A DNA stretch of 64,000 bases from a bacterium (GTDB taxonomy: Bacteria; Planctomycetota; Planctomycetia; Kolteriales; Kolteriaceae), in assembly GCA_019753235.1 (NCBI GenBank), contig JAIELF010000016.1:1-64000 (forward strand), in the 5' to 3' direction. The position numbers were made by a program, and so were the translations under genes. Positions 45,448-55,536 of this stretch are shown here, piece by piece. Each line of letters starts with the position of its first letter. Positions within the stretch are counted from its first letter, which is position 1. Under the pieces are notes generated by a model. It worked only from the letters and a program-made list of their open reading frames with translations, searched no databases and had not been told where the DNA came from.

Positions 45448-46701
45448 GTGACGAGTAAGTCCGACCCGAGCCGGGGAGTTGACCTGCTGATCCTGTTGCT
45501 TGTTTGGAGCCTGTTCACCGCGACACCGGCCGACGCGATCGACCTGGACGAGGTCGCCGTGCGCGCGGACCTGACACCTGTTGAGCTGGTCGAAGAGGAT
45601 GTTGAGTCTTCGTTTCTGACCGAAGAGTCTGGCCCGACGCCCCAAAAGCGTGTTTCCGAAAAGCCGGTCGCGTTCATTCAGAGTGTCAGTCTCTTCGAGG
45701 AAGACGACCATCGACAAAAGGGTCTGATCCACTTTCCCCATATCTTCGGTGGTTCGAAGGAGGAGCCTGCGGGCAATGCTCCGCCGAAAGCCGGTGATTA
45801 CGTCCTCAAGCCCCTTGTCGAACCGCTCGGTCTGGTGAAAGTGATTCTCGACCCGGTTAAAGAAGCGAACAAACTTTTGCCGGAACAGCTTGATCCATTT
45901 CACTCGACGGAAGAGCAACCGGTCACCGAAGAGGAGAAAGCGGTCGCGGAGGAATTGAAGAAGGCCAAACTTCGTCAGCAGCAACTCTTGCTTAATACCG
46001 GCACGGGATCGAGGCTGGATGCCTTGATGGGTCTTGATAGTCGTTGGCACTTTCAGGTTCAGGCAGGCGGGTCGTTTCGTCAGGGAAACAATCCATCGAC
46101 CAACATCAACACACAGCTTCGTGCCGAGCGTTACACCATCTACTCGAACTTCGTGTCGAAGCTGGGGGCATTCTACTCGGAACAGACGGGCAGCAAGCCG
46201 AACCGAAGGATCTTCGGGCAAGGGACGTACGATCGAAATCTCCGCGGTCGATGGTTCGCCTACGTTCGCGAGGATCTGGAATGGGACGCGATTCGGTTGA
46301 TCAACTTGCGGGCCGTCTCGTCGGCCGGTCTCGGGTTTAAGTTCATCGACAACGTGCGAGAACGGTTACTTGCGCGCGTTGGTCCGACAGCATCGTACAT
46401 CGACTATGATCGTCGGGCGCAATCACAGGACGAGTTTCGCAGCGGCTGGCTTCTTGAAGCCGACTATCGCCGAATCATGGGTGAAGCGAGTCGATTTGAA
46501 CTCACCTCGTCGGCCTATCCCGATTTCGACAACAATCAGCAATTCCGCGTCCGGACCGAGGCGGCTCTCCTCTTTCCCATCGGCAAGGCAAGCGTCTGGA
46601 ACTGGAAGGTCGGCGTCCGGCATGAATACATCATGAACCCCGTTATCACGACCAAAGCGAATGATATCGAAGGTTACTTTTCGATCGTCTATACAAAGTG
46701 A
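45448..46701 (+). CDS. DUF481-like outer-membrane protein (YdiY type)
   Basis: 417 residues from GTG at 45448; in-frame stop lies just upstream. Signal peptide VDLLILLLVWSLFTATPADA. Residues ~30-200 are acidic, low-conservation, with a helical stretch (EEKAVAEELKKAKLRQQQLL). From ~190 it is a beta-rich barrel-like domain (WHFQVQAGGSFRQGNNPSTN; GFKFIDNVRERLLARVGPTA; RFELTSSAYPDFDNNQQFRV; WNWKVGVRHEYIMNP), as in the DUF481 family. Likely outer membrane. The start is weakly supported because no ribosome site is evident. Confidence 0.75.
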   Translation: MTSKSDPSRGVDLLILLLVWSLFTATPADAIDLDEVAVRADLTPVELVEEDVESSFLTEESGPTPQKRVSEKPVAFIQSVSLFEEDDHRQKGLIHFPHIFGGSKEEPAGNAPPKAGDYVLKPLVEPLGLVKVILDPVKEANKLLPEQLDPFHSTEEQPVTEEEKAVAEELKKAKLRQQQLLLNTGTGSRLDALMGLDSRWHFQVQAGGSFRQGNNPSTNINTQLRAERYTIYSNFVSKLGAFYSEQTGSKPNRRIFGQGTYDRNLRGRWFAYVREDLEWDAIRLINLRAVSSAGLGFKFIDNVRERLLARVGPTASYIDYDRRAQSQDEFRSGWLLEADYRRIMGEASRFELTSSAYPDFDNNQQFRVRTEAALLFPIGKASVWNWKVGVRHEYIMNPVITTKANDIEGYFSIVYTK

Positions 46702-46727
46702 CAACCATATGTCATCGAATCACCATC

Positions 46728-46766
46728 GCGACGAACTACGAGTCGTCTTAACGTTTGTTTCGTCGC
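46728..46766. terminator. Hairpin between convergent genes
   Basis: GCGACGAA (46728-46735) pairs with TTCGTCGC (46759-46766) across a 23-base loop, between the DUF481 gene (plus) and the BtuF-like gene (minus). No long T-run on either side, so a modest shared terminator at best. Confidence 0.4.
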
Positions 46767-46771
46767 AAGAG

Positions 46772-47680
46772 TCATGGAAGTAATCGTCGGACGGTCCCTT
46801 CGGGAGTGGGCATGCCACGGAGCAAGGCAAGCAATATCTCGGTGCCGTCAACCAGTCGGGGGGAGGGACGACTGAAGTAACTGTTGGCATCGACGGCATA
46901 GACATGACGCTGGCGAACGGCGGGGCAATCGTTCCAGCCCGGGAGAGTTTTCAGTTGGTCGATCTGTTGGGCATTTTTCTCCGTGTCAAAGCCGCAACTG
47001 GCGATCAGCAGAAAATCGGGCGGATCGGTCTGGATGATGTCGACATCGAGACGGGTGGATGGTTTTCCCGGTTCGCCTGCGGTGGGATGTCCACCGGCCA
47101 AGTCAATCATCTCGGGGACCCAATGGCCCGCGGACCAGAGCGGCGCGGGCCATTCAAGCACCAGAACTTTCGGGGCCGGCTCGATTCGCGGCAACGACCC
47201 GATCCATTCGAGTCGCGTCACCAACCTCTCCCGCCATTGTCGGGCGGTTTGGCTCCGATCGATCGCGTCACCGATCCGAACAATATCGTCGAGGACATCG
47301 ACCACACACGAAGGGGAGAGCGACACGATCGCCGGCACCGGATCAAGTCGGCCCATCGCATGAGCGACCTCGCCCGGGCCTACCGCACAAACATCACAGA
47401 GCCCCTGGGTGATGATGACATCGGGACGAAGCGAGGCGAGTTTCTCCTCATGGATGATGTAGATCGATTGACCCGACGACGCGGCCTCGGCCACGCGGCG
47501 ATCGATCTCGTCTGGAGAAAGCGTCGGCAGTAACTCGTCAAACGGACCGACCACCACCTCGCGATCTCGCACCCATCGCGGATAATCGCATTCGTGCGTG
47601 ATGCCGACGAGATCAGCCGGGTCTTTAATCAGGCCGGCAATAATTTCCGTTGCCGCGGGAATCAGCGAAACGATGCGCAT
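46772..47680 (-). CDS. BtuF-like cobalamin/metal-binding protein, no signal peptide
   Basis: 302 residues. Periplasmic-binding-protein fold of the BtuF/FepB type: RIVSLIPAATEIIAGLIKDP, LVGITHECDYPRWV, LASLRPDVIITQGLCDVCAV, SLSPSCVVDVLDDIVRIGDA, WVPEMIDLAGGHPTAGEPG. No signal peptide or lipobox is seen from ATG at 47678-47680, which is unusual for a binding protein, and no ABC permease or ATPase gene is adjacent. It may act in the cytoplasm. It overlaps nothing and follows the thiE fusion stop (47684) by 3 bases, so it is co-transcribed with it. Confidence 0.8.
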   Translation of the reverse strand: MRIVSLIPAATEIIAGLIKDPADLVGITHECDYPRWVRDREVVVGPFDELLPTLSPDEIDRRVAEAASSGQSIYIIHEEKLASLRPDVIITQGLCDVCAVGPGEVAHAMGRLDPVPAIVSLSPSCVVDVLDDIVRIGDAIDRSQTARQWRERLVTRLEWIGSLPRIEPAPKVLVLEWPAPLWSAGHWVPEMIDLAGGHPTAGEPGKPSTRLDVDIIQTDPPDFLLIASCGFDTEKNAQQIDQLKTLPGWNDCPAVRQRHVYAVDANSYFSRPSPRLVDGTEILLALLRGMPTPEGTVRRLLP

Positions 47681-47683
47681 CGA

Positions 47684-49213
47684 TCACGCCTCTTGGGAAG
47701 GTTGGGACAAGCCCGAGAGAAGGGCAGAGGCCGACGCACACGGGTCATCCGATTGGCTGATCGCCCCGGCGACGGCGACTCGCGTCACGCCGGCCGCGAC
47801 CAGCATCGGCAATGTTTTTGCATCAATTCCACCGATGGCAAACCACGGCAAAAGGATTCTCTCGGTAACTTGGCTTAGCAGATCAGTACCGACATACGAT
47901 GTGAAAGACTTGGTTGTTGAAGGAAAGATCGGCCCCACGCCGAGATAGCTGGCACCTTCTTCGACGGCGGCAATCGCTTGTTCCAACGAATGCGTGCTCA
48001 CGCCGACAAGGGCATCAGGTCCCACGATTCGCCGGGCTTCGCGAACCGTCAGCTCTTCTTGTCCCACGTGCACGCCGTCGGCCTCCGCGAGCCGAGCGAG
48101 ATCCGGGCGATCATTCATGATGAACAGGGCGCCGGTCTCTATCGTCCATTGTCGCAACTGTCTCGCCAGGTGCAGCGTTTGACGGTCGGGCCCCGCTTTA
48201 TCGCGGAGCTGAATCACCCGAACGCCGCCGGCCACCGCCTGACGCACGGTCCATTCCAGGTCGAACGGGCAAGCGTGAGGATCGCAAATCCAGTAAAGCC
48301 GGGCGTCGGCCAATCGCTCGTGGGCATCGGCCGCAAGGCCCGCAAGTCGTTCCATCTGATACACGTCGTAACGAAGAGTTTTGGCGAGTTGACTTGCGCG
48401 GGGGCTCGTCACTTTTGCATACTCTTCGATCGCGCGAAGAGCCTCTTGCGTTCGCTTCCAATTGATGGCGGCAACGTCGCGGATGGTCTCTCGCGAGAGT
48501 TCATGGCGCGAGGTGTGTTCCGCTCCGACATCGGCCGCCGTGTCTCGGGCGGCAAGCCTTTCATAGGTCGGAAGCGCCGCCTCTATCTCGGCCAGTCGAT
48601 GGCGAAACTCTTTCAGCGACCTGGTCCAGACGGTTTGCCCCTGCGCGAATCGGGCATACTCCTCGACGACGCGAAGGCCCTCGCGAGCGCGATTCAAATT
48701 GGCGTCGAGGATCTGATAGAGATCCGTCAAATCCGGGTGACCCACCGATTTCCAATCAAGCTCGGCCGGCAAATCAATCAACGCAGGTTCGCGCTGTTGA
48801 TGGAACCGAGCAAGGAGGTTCGCGATGGGCCAATCGGTCAAATCCGGTATCGTCGCGACTAGGCCCGGCGTCTCGAGCAGAGCGACCGCAATATCGGTCG
48901 ACTGCACTTGTTCATGCCGGCGAAACGCGAGCGCGATCTCTTTGGCTCGGCGAATCACCTCGGTCGATTCGGCAGACCACACGGGTAAAGGTTCTGCAGG
49001 ATTCGCCGAATCAGGGGCCGAGGGCAATTGTTGCCGAAGCCGTTGCCATCGATCGAACGACTGATCGAGAACGTTGCTGGTTTGCGGATCAAGTTCATCC
49101 ACAAACGCCGCTAAAAGATCGGCCAATCCTACCTGAACATGTCCCAAGGACCGGGCCGACTGCTGGGCGCGGAGCAAAAGTCGTTCGGCTTGCGGCGAAA
49201 AGAGGTCGTCCAT
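47684..49213 (-). CDS. thiE: Clp-N / ThiD2 / thiamine-phosphate synthase fusion
   Basis: 509 residues, over twice the usual ThiE (~210). C-terminal ThiE (~304-509): RVIQLRDKAGPDRQTLHLAR, LFIMNDRPDLARLAEADGVH, VGQEELTVREARRIVG, YLGVGPIFPSTTKSFTS and WFAIGGIDAKTLPMLVAAGV, joining the pyrimidine and thiazole phosphates. Middle (~163-290): LYQILDANLNRAREGLRVVE and RHRLAEIEAAL, the helical ThiD2 domain. N-terminal (~5-125): LFSPQAERLLLRAQQSARSL with GHVQVGLADLLAAF, then RRAKEIALAFRRHEQVQSTD and IAVALLETPG, matching the Clp repeat (ClpC/ClpA N-domain) pattern. ATG at 49211-49213 with AAGGGGG 7 bases upstream. ThiD2-ThiE fusion is known; the Clp-N part is inferred and unusual. Confidence 0.85.
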   Translation of the reverse strand: MDDLFSPQAERLLLRAQQSARSLGHVQVGLADLLAAFVDELDPQTSNVLDQSFDRWQRLRQQLPSAPDSANPAEPLPVWSAESTEVIRRAKEIALAFRRHEQVQSTDIAVALLETPGLVATIPDLTDWPIANLLARFHQQREPALIDLPAELDWKSVGHPDLTDLYQILDANLNRAREGLRVVEEYARFAQGQTVWTRSLKEFRHRLAEIEAALPTYERLAARDTAADVGAEHTSRHELSRETIRDVAAINWKRTQEALRAIEEYAKVTSPRASQLAKTLRYDVYQMERLAGLAADAHERLADARLYWICDPHACPFDLEWTVRQAVAGGVRVIQLRDKAGPDRQTLHLARQLRQWTIETGALFIMNDRPDLARLAEADGVHVGQEELTVREARRIVGPDALVGVSTHSLEQAIAAVEEGASYLGVGPIFPSTTKSFTSYVGTDLLSQVTERILLPWFAIGGIDAKTLPMLVAAGVTRVAVAGAISQSDDPCASASALLSGLSQPSQEA

Positions 49214-49267
49214 CGCCGTCCCCCTTCTTCGCTTCGGCAGGAGAACACGATGTTCCCCCACCCGTTG

Positions 49268-50659
<1,392 letters not shown>

Positions 50660-50661
50660 TC

Positions 50662-51633
50662 ATGATGGAACGTTCGGCCACTTCGCCCACTCTCCATGAT
50701 GAGTCGGCAACCAGTCCCGAACCGAGGAAAATGATACGGCTTGGGCCGCGCGCTTCAATTCTGTTGGTCCTGATCGCGACGGCGATCACCCTGCTGCTCC
50801 TCGTGATTCCGATTCCGCCGGCTCGGCATCACCGATTGCTGACGGCATTATTGAACCTCGGGCATGTCCCGCTTTTCGCGATCTTGGCCTGGCTGGTTTT
50901 TGGAATCTGGGGTCGCTCGGTCGGGACTTTGATCGGCCTGATCGCGATCGTGTTTTTCGGGGAATGGATCCAGATCTGGGCCCCGGGCCGAACCGCCGAC
51001 TGGTCGGATGCCGAGCACGGTGTGGTCGGCATTGCCATCGCGTGGCTCCTTTCCACGCGAGCATCCAGTGCTCTCATGATTGGATTCGTGATAGCTCTAT
51101 TGGCTTTTCCGATGGCCCGGGCGATTCCAGAAATTGGGGACGTGGTCAGGGGATGGAAAGAGTTTCCGATATTGGCAAGTTTTGAACACGGTTCGACGCT
51201 CGGGAGATGGAAAACGCACGGGGCGACACTGGATCGAAGAGTCAATTCGGCCGGGATGCCGATCGGGACGCTGACCCTGAATCACGAGGATGAATATCCC
51301 GGAGCCGAGCTCGTGCCGATCGTGACCGATTGGCAGAAGGCCGACCGATTGGTCATCGAATTCTCCGTTGATCGACCGCTTCATCTGTTTGTTACGATTC
51401 GCGATCAGCGTTCAGAGATCGGCTATGCCGAGCGATTCAGCGGCGAGAAATCGTTCGATGCGGGCAGGCACTCGTGGGAATTCACGGTATCAGAACTTCA
51501 AAAGACCCCCGGCGGAGTTCCGCCTGATCTCGAGCGTATCGACTCGATCAATCTTTTTGCGGGAGCTCAAGATGCCGGCGCGGTGGTCCATCTCGAACGC
51601 GTGAAACTCATCCTGTCGCAAAATGCGAAGTGA
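50662..51633 (+). CDS. VanZ-like membrane protein with C-terminal beta domain
   Basis: 323 residues. Residues ~28-155 have four hydrophobic helices with the VanZ pattern: LLNLGHVPLFAILAWLVFGI (the H and F positions), FFGEWIQIWAPGRTADWSDA (Glu-Gln and R...D). VanZ-like proteins are linked to teicoplanin resistance in enterococci; the general role is unknown. Residues ~165-323 are soluble and beta-rich (FEHGSTLGRWKTHGATLDRR; RLVIEFSVDRPLHLFVTIRD), like a carbohydrate-binding jelly roll. ATG at 50662 has GGAAAAGA upstream. Divergent to eno. Confidence 0.75.
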   Translation: MMERSATSPTLHDESATSPEPRKMIRLGPRASILLVLIATAITLLLLVIPIPPARHHRLLTALLNLGHVPLFAILAWLVFGIWGRSVGTLIGLIAIVFFGEWIQIWAPGRTADWSDAEHGVVGIAIAWLLSTRASSALMIGFVIALLAFPMARAIPEIGDVVRGWKEFPILASFEHGSTLGRWKTHGATLDRRVNSAGMPIGTLTLNHEDEYPGAELVPIVTDWQKADRLVIEFSVDRPLHLFVTIRDQRSEIGYAERFSGEKSFDAGRHSWEFTVSELQKTPGGVPPDLERIDSINLFAGAQDAGAVVHLERVKLILSQNAK

Positions 51634-51681
51634 CATGCCATTGGTCGGTAAGAAATCCATCCGATCGAGATCGATGGACGA

Positions 51682-54600
51682 CTACGCGGCCGAGTCCGAG
51701 GATTCATCTTCGCGGTCGAGGATGTGTCCATCATCGGTGACGTCTTCGAGGCGAACAGAGACGCGAATCGAGACGCCCGACTCTCGCTGCGTGATGCCGT
51801 GAAGAACGTCGGCGGCGGCCATGGTCGTCTTCGAGTGTGTGATGAGAATGAACTGGGACAGGTTGGTGTACTCTCGAAGAAGCTGAACGAAACGTCCGAT
51901 GTTGGCTTCATCAAGGGCCGCATCGACTTCATCGAGAATGCAAAACGGGCTCGGCTTGGCTCGAAAGATCGCCATCACCAGGGCCACCGCGGTCATGGTC
52001 TTTTCACCACCCGAGAGAAGCGAAATGCTTTGCGGCTCCTTGCCGGGCGGTCGTGCCACGATCTCGATACCCGATTCTAGCACGTCCGATTCATCTTCTA
52101 GGACAATATCCGCCTTGCCACCGCCGAACAGCTTGCGAAAGAGTTCTTGAAAGTGAAAACGGATGGTGTCGAACGAGTCGACAAACATTCGCTTGCATTC
52201 GTCGTTGATTCGGCCAATCAACTGGTCGAGATGTTTCTGAGCAGCAGCCAAGTCGGCCAACTGTAGTTCAAAGGTGGCCGCCCGTTGTTCAAGATCATCA
52301 AGCTCGGCCACGGCCTCGCTATTGACGCTTCCGAGCCGAGCGAGTTTGTCTCGCAGATCCTCGATCTCTGTCGCGATTTCTTCGTCGGGTAGATCGACTC
52401 GCTCGGCCATGCTGGCGCCGGCAACAGCGAGGTCGACGCCATAATCTTCTGCAAGCCGAGCGGTAAGTGAATCACTTTTGAAGCGGAGTTCGGTGAGGCG
52501 GAGTTGCGATTGATGCAGGGTCGCTTGGTCCTCGGCCAGCGATCGGCGACGCTCGAAGAGGGATTCAGAAAGGCGTTTGCGTTCTTCCCGTCGAGCAAGG
52601 AGTTCCTCGGGGAAATCCCCCAACTCTCGATGGATCTGGTCCTTGGACTGAAAGAGGTAAGCCAATCGCGCACGACTGTCGAGCAGATGGATCGAAGTCT
52701 CTTGACGGCGAAATTGATTGGTGCGGACTCGGCCAGCCAGTGCATCGACCTCGACCCGCTGCGAGTCAAGCTCGGCAAGAAGCTTCTGCTCTTCGTTACG
52801 AATCGATTGGATCCGTTCATCAATGACGGCAAGGAGGGTTCGGCTCTGTTGCATCATTTCGCTGAGCGAACGGAATTCGCTTTCGTGAGCGTCCCGTTCT
52901 TTCTGGGCAGCGATCTGCGATTGGCTGGCTTCCTTGGCGTGGTCGTGCATCTGCGCGAGTTGACGTTCAATCTGGCGGTAGCTTCGTTCCGTCTCCGCAA
53001 TTTCTTCTCGCGTCCGGTCGAACTCGCCGCGGTGACTGATCCATTGCACTTCGAGGGATTGAATCCGGTCATGTGTCTGCCGAAGGACGATGTCGATATG
53101 TCGGGCTTGTTCGCCTAGGGTCGATCGACGAATCTGTTGCTGGCCGAGCTGCTGTTCGATCTGACGAAGATGGATGTCGACCGCGTCGACCTTGTGCTGG
53201 AACGCTTTGACTTTTCGGTCCCAGTGGTCGGCCAATTCGAGCAGTGTTCGCCGTTCGGCAGATCGAGCAATGATGCCGCTCGTTTTGTTGGGTGGACCAG
53301 TCCCAACCGAACCATCCGGTTCGATGATGTCCCCTTGTCTGGTGACAAAGCGCCAATCGAAAGATGGAGAACCCAACGCGCGGGCGGCCGCAAAGTCGTC
53401 GGCCAAAAATGTCTGCCCCAAAAGCCGATCGACCAGCGGACGAATCGTAGGATCGCACTCGACGAGACTCGCCAACGTCGGCCATTGAAGGGTTTCTTCG
53501 CTGAGAACCATTCTCTCCGACGGAGGATCTTCAATGGCGAGGAAGTGGACTCGCCCGGGAAGTTGACGAGCACGGTCGAGGAGTTCTGTGTCGAGATCCT
53601 CGAGTGATCGCACGACAAGCGACTGCGCTCTCGATCCGAGCGCCAATTCCACGATGTCGGCAAACTCGGGGGCGACGTCGATCTGCTCGGCGAGCACTCC
53701 TAAGATGGGTTGCCAATGCAGGGCCTGGTGGTCAGCACGCTCCGCAAGGATCGCTCGAACGCCGGCGTCGAGCCCCTCATGCCGAGCGAGGAGCTGTTCC
53801 AGAACATCGCGCCGGCTGTCGACAGCGATCTTCTCTTGCCGAGCCAACGCGAGGTCTTCTTGCCATTGAGTCTTCTCGGCCAGCAGGGCCTGGTGTTGTC
53901 CTTCAATCGTGGTGGCCTGATCGAGAAAGAGACGAAGTTGGCTTTTAATCGCTTGATCTTGTTCGAACAGCGAGGCCTCGTGGACTCGCCAAGCGGTCAG
54001 GCTTTCATGGGCGACGCGAATCGCCTCTTCAAGCCGATCATGTTGCTGCCATTGAAAAGAGGATTGACCGTCGAGGGCGGATTGTTCGTTTTCCAGTCGA
54101 TAGATCTGGGCCAAGCATCCTTCGTGCTCGGTGCGATGCTCCTCCATGATCTTTTGTAACTGCTCGACCTGCTCCGAGAGCGATGCGTAGCGATCTTGCG
54201 ATTGGCGACCTCGCTCGAGATGGGTCTCCTTCTCAGCCAGTGCCTCTTGGTGTCGATGACGCGCATCGGTGAGGCTCGTCTCAAGGAGACGCTCTCGTTG
54301 CTGGCCCGCGGCCCATTGCCGACCTAGGGCAAGCGATTCGTCGCTTAGCTCGCCGTCGCGAACCTGCTCGGCAGAAATCTCTGAGTCCAGAGTCGCCATC
54401 TGGGCCCGCACGTTCGAGAGTCGGCCCGTGATTTCCGCAACGAAAGCTTCGAGCTGACCGATTTGCTGCTCGACCTGCGCGAGGCGCTGTTCATCCTGCT
54501 CGAGGTCTTGCCGAGTTATCTGCACTCGGCCTTCCAAAGGGCCGGCATGCGAACTAATCTGCGCGATCTCGTCGGCGTAGCGGGTGTACTCGTCCCTTCC

Positions 54601-55284
54601 CTGTTGCAGACGAAGGAGCTTGAAGCGGTCGGACAACTCACGAAAACGTTTCGCGCGAGTCGCTTGAGATCGAAGCGAACGGAGTTGTTTGTCGATCTCT
54701 TCTTTGATGTCTTGGACGCGAACGAGATTCTGCGCCACCCGTTCGAGCCTTTTGAGCGCCTCGATCTTTCGAGCTTTGAATCGGCTGATGCCGGCGGCCT
54801 CTTCGAAGATGAATCGGCGATCTTTTGTGGAGGACTGCAGAATCTGATCGACTTTGCCCTGCTCGATGATGCTGTAAGCGTGATGCCCCGCGCCTGTCCC
54901 TAGAAAAAGATCTTTGATGTCGCGCAGCCGAGCGACTTGACCGTTGATGAGGTACTCCCCTTCACCCGATCGGTAGACGCGCCGGGTGAGGACGACCTCG
55001 TCCGCGTCGGCGGGAAGATAGCGCTGAGTGTTGTCGAGCACGATGGAGACCTCGGCCATGCCGAGACTTCGCCGGGTGCCGCTACCGTTGAAAATGCAGT
55101 CGGCCATCTCTTTGCCGCGGAGGCTTTTGGCGCTCTGTTCGCCGAGGATCCATCGAATGGCATCGACGATGTTGCTTTTGCCCGAACCATTGGGCCCGAC
55201 GATGGCGGAGATACCAGGATCGAAGTCGAGCCGAGTTTTGTCGGCAAAGCTCTTAAAGCCGACAAGCTCGAGCCGTTTAAGCAT
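51682..55284 (-). CDS. smc: Chromosome segregation protein SMC
   Basis: 1200 residues. Condensin ATPase that organises and segregates chromosomes. Walker A GPNGSGKSN (30-38) with IVDAIRWILGEQSAKSLRG after; long coiled coil; hinge at ~520-660 (HWQPILGVLAEQIDVAPEFA); second coiled coil; C-terminal ABC signature LSGGEKTMTAVALVMAIF near 1090 and Walker B CILDEVDAALDEANIGRF near 1115. Order and length are those of bacterial SMC. ATG at 55282-55284. The partners ScpA and ScpB are not in the window. Confidence 0.97.
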   Translation of the reverse strand: MLKRLELVGFKSFADKTRLDFDPGISAIVGPNGSGKSNIVDAIRWILGEQSAKSLRGKEMADCIFNGSGTRRSLGMAEVSIVLDNTQRYLPADADEVVLTRRVYRSGEGEYLINGQVARLRDIKDLFLGTGAGHHAYSIIEQGKVDQILQSSTKDRRFIFEEAAGISRFKARKIEALKRLERVAQNLVRVQDIKEEIDKQLRSLRSQATRAKRFRELSDRFKLLRLQQGRDEYTRYADEIAQISSHAGPLEGRVQITRQDLEQDEQRLAQVEQQIGQLEAFVAEITGRLSNVRAQMATLDSEISAEQVRDGELSDESLALGRQWAAGQQRERLLETSLTDARHRHQEALAEKETHLERGRQSQDRYASLSEQVEQLQKIMEEHRTEHEGCLAQIYRLENEQSALDGQSSFQWQQHDRLEEAIRVAHESLTAWRVHEASLFEQDQAIKSQLRLFLDQATTIEGQHQALLAEKTQWQEDLALARQEKIAVDSRRDVLEQLLARHEGLDAGVRAILAERADHQALHWQPILGVLAEQIDVAPEFADIVELALGSRAQSLVVRSLEDLDTELLDRARQLPGRVHFLAIEDPPSERMVLSEETLQWPTLASLVECDPTIRPLVDRLLGQTFLADDFAAARALGSPSFDWRFVTRQGDIIEPDGSVGTGPPNKTSGIIARSAERRTLLELADHWDRKVKAFQHKVDAVDIHLRQIEQQLGQQQIRRSTLGEQARHIDIVLRQTHDRIQSLEVQWISHRGEFDRTREEIAETERSYRQIERQLAQMHDHAKEASQSQIAAQKERDAHESEFRSLSEMMQQSRTLLAVIDERIQSIRNEEQKLLAELDSQRVEVDALAGRVRTNQFRRQETSIHLLDSRARLAYLFQSKDQIHRELGDFPEELLARREERKRLSESLFERRRSLAEDQATLHQSQLRLTELRFKSDSLTARLAEDYGVDLAVAGASMAERVDLPDEEIATEIEDLRDKLARLGSVNSEAVAELDDLEQRAATFELQLADLAAAQKHLDQLIGRINDECKRMFVDSFDTIRFHFQELFRKLFGGGKADIVLEDESDVLESGIEIVARPPGKEPQSISLLSGGEKTMTAVALVMAIFRAKPSPFCILDEVDAALDEANIGRFVQLLREYTNLSQFILITHSKTTMAAADVLHGITQRESGVSIRVSVRLEDVTDDGHILDREDESSDSAA

Positions 55285-55536
55285 GGAACTCTCGACGACC
55301 CCGACAGGATTGGATCAGCATCACGCTTGGCCGGCCGACGAAAGGAAGATCCGGATTGCCCCAACCGGGCGTCGGCATCCATTTCTGTCGCGAAGAATCG
55401 GGGTATTGCCGATCTTCTGAGCCGGGAACGCTGCCGGTCTTCATTGACCTACATCGACCTACTGCTTCAAGTTATGACATTCTTATCCGTTCCGACAGAG
55501 CCGATCATTCGAGTCCTGTCGGAAAGGGCCCGGGGG

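Noticed and set aside
45419..45448. Nine-codon leader ORF (MDRYGLTSI) whose stop overlaps the GTG start of the DUF481 gene
   Set aside because: No ribosome site before its ATG; too short to support without translation data.
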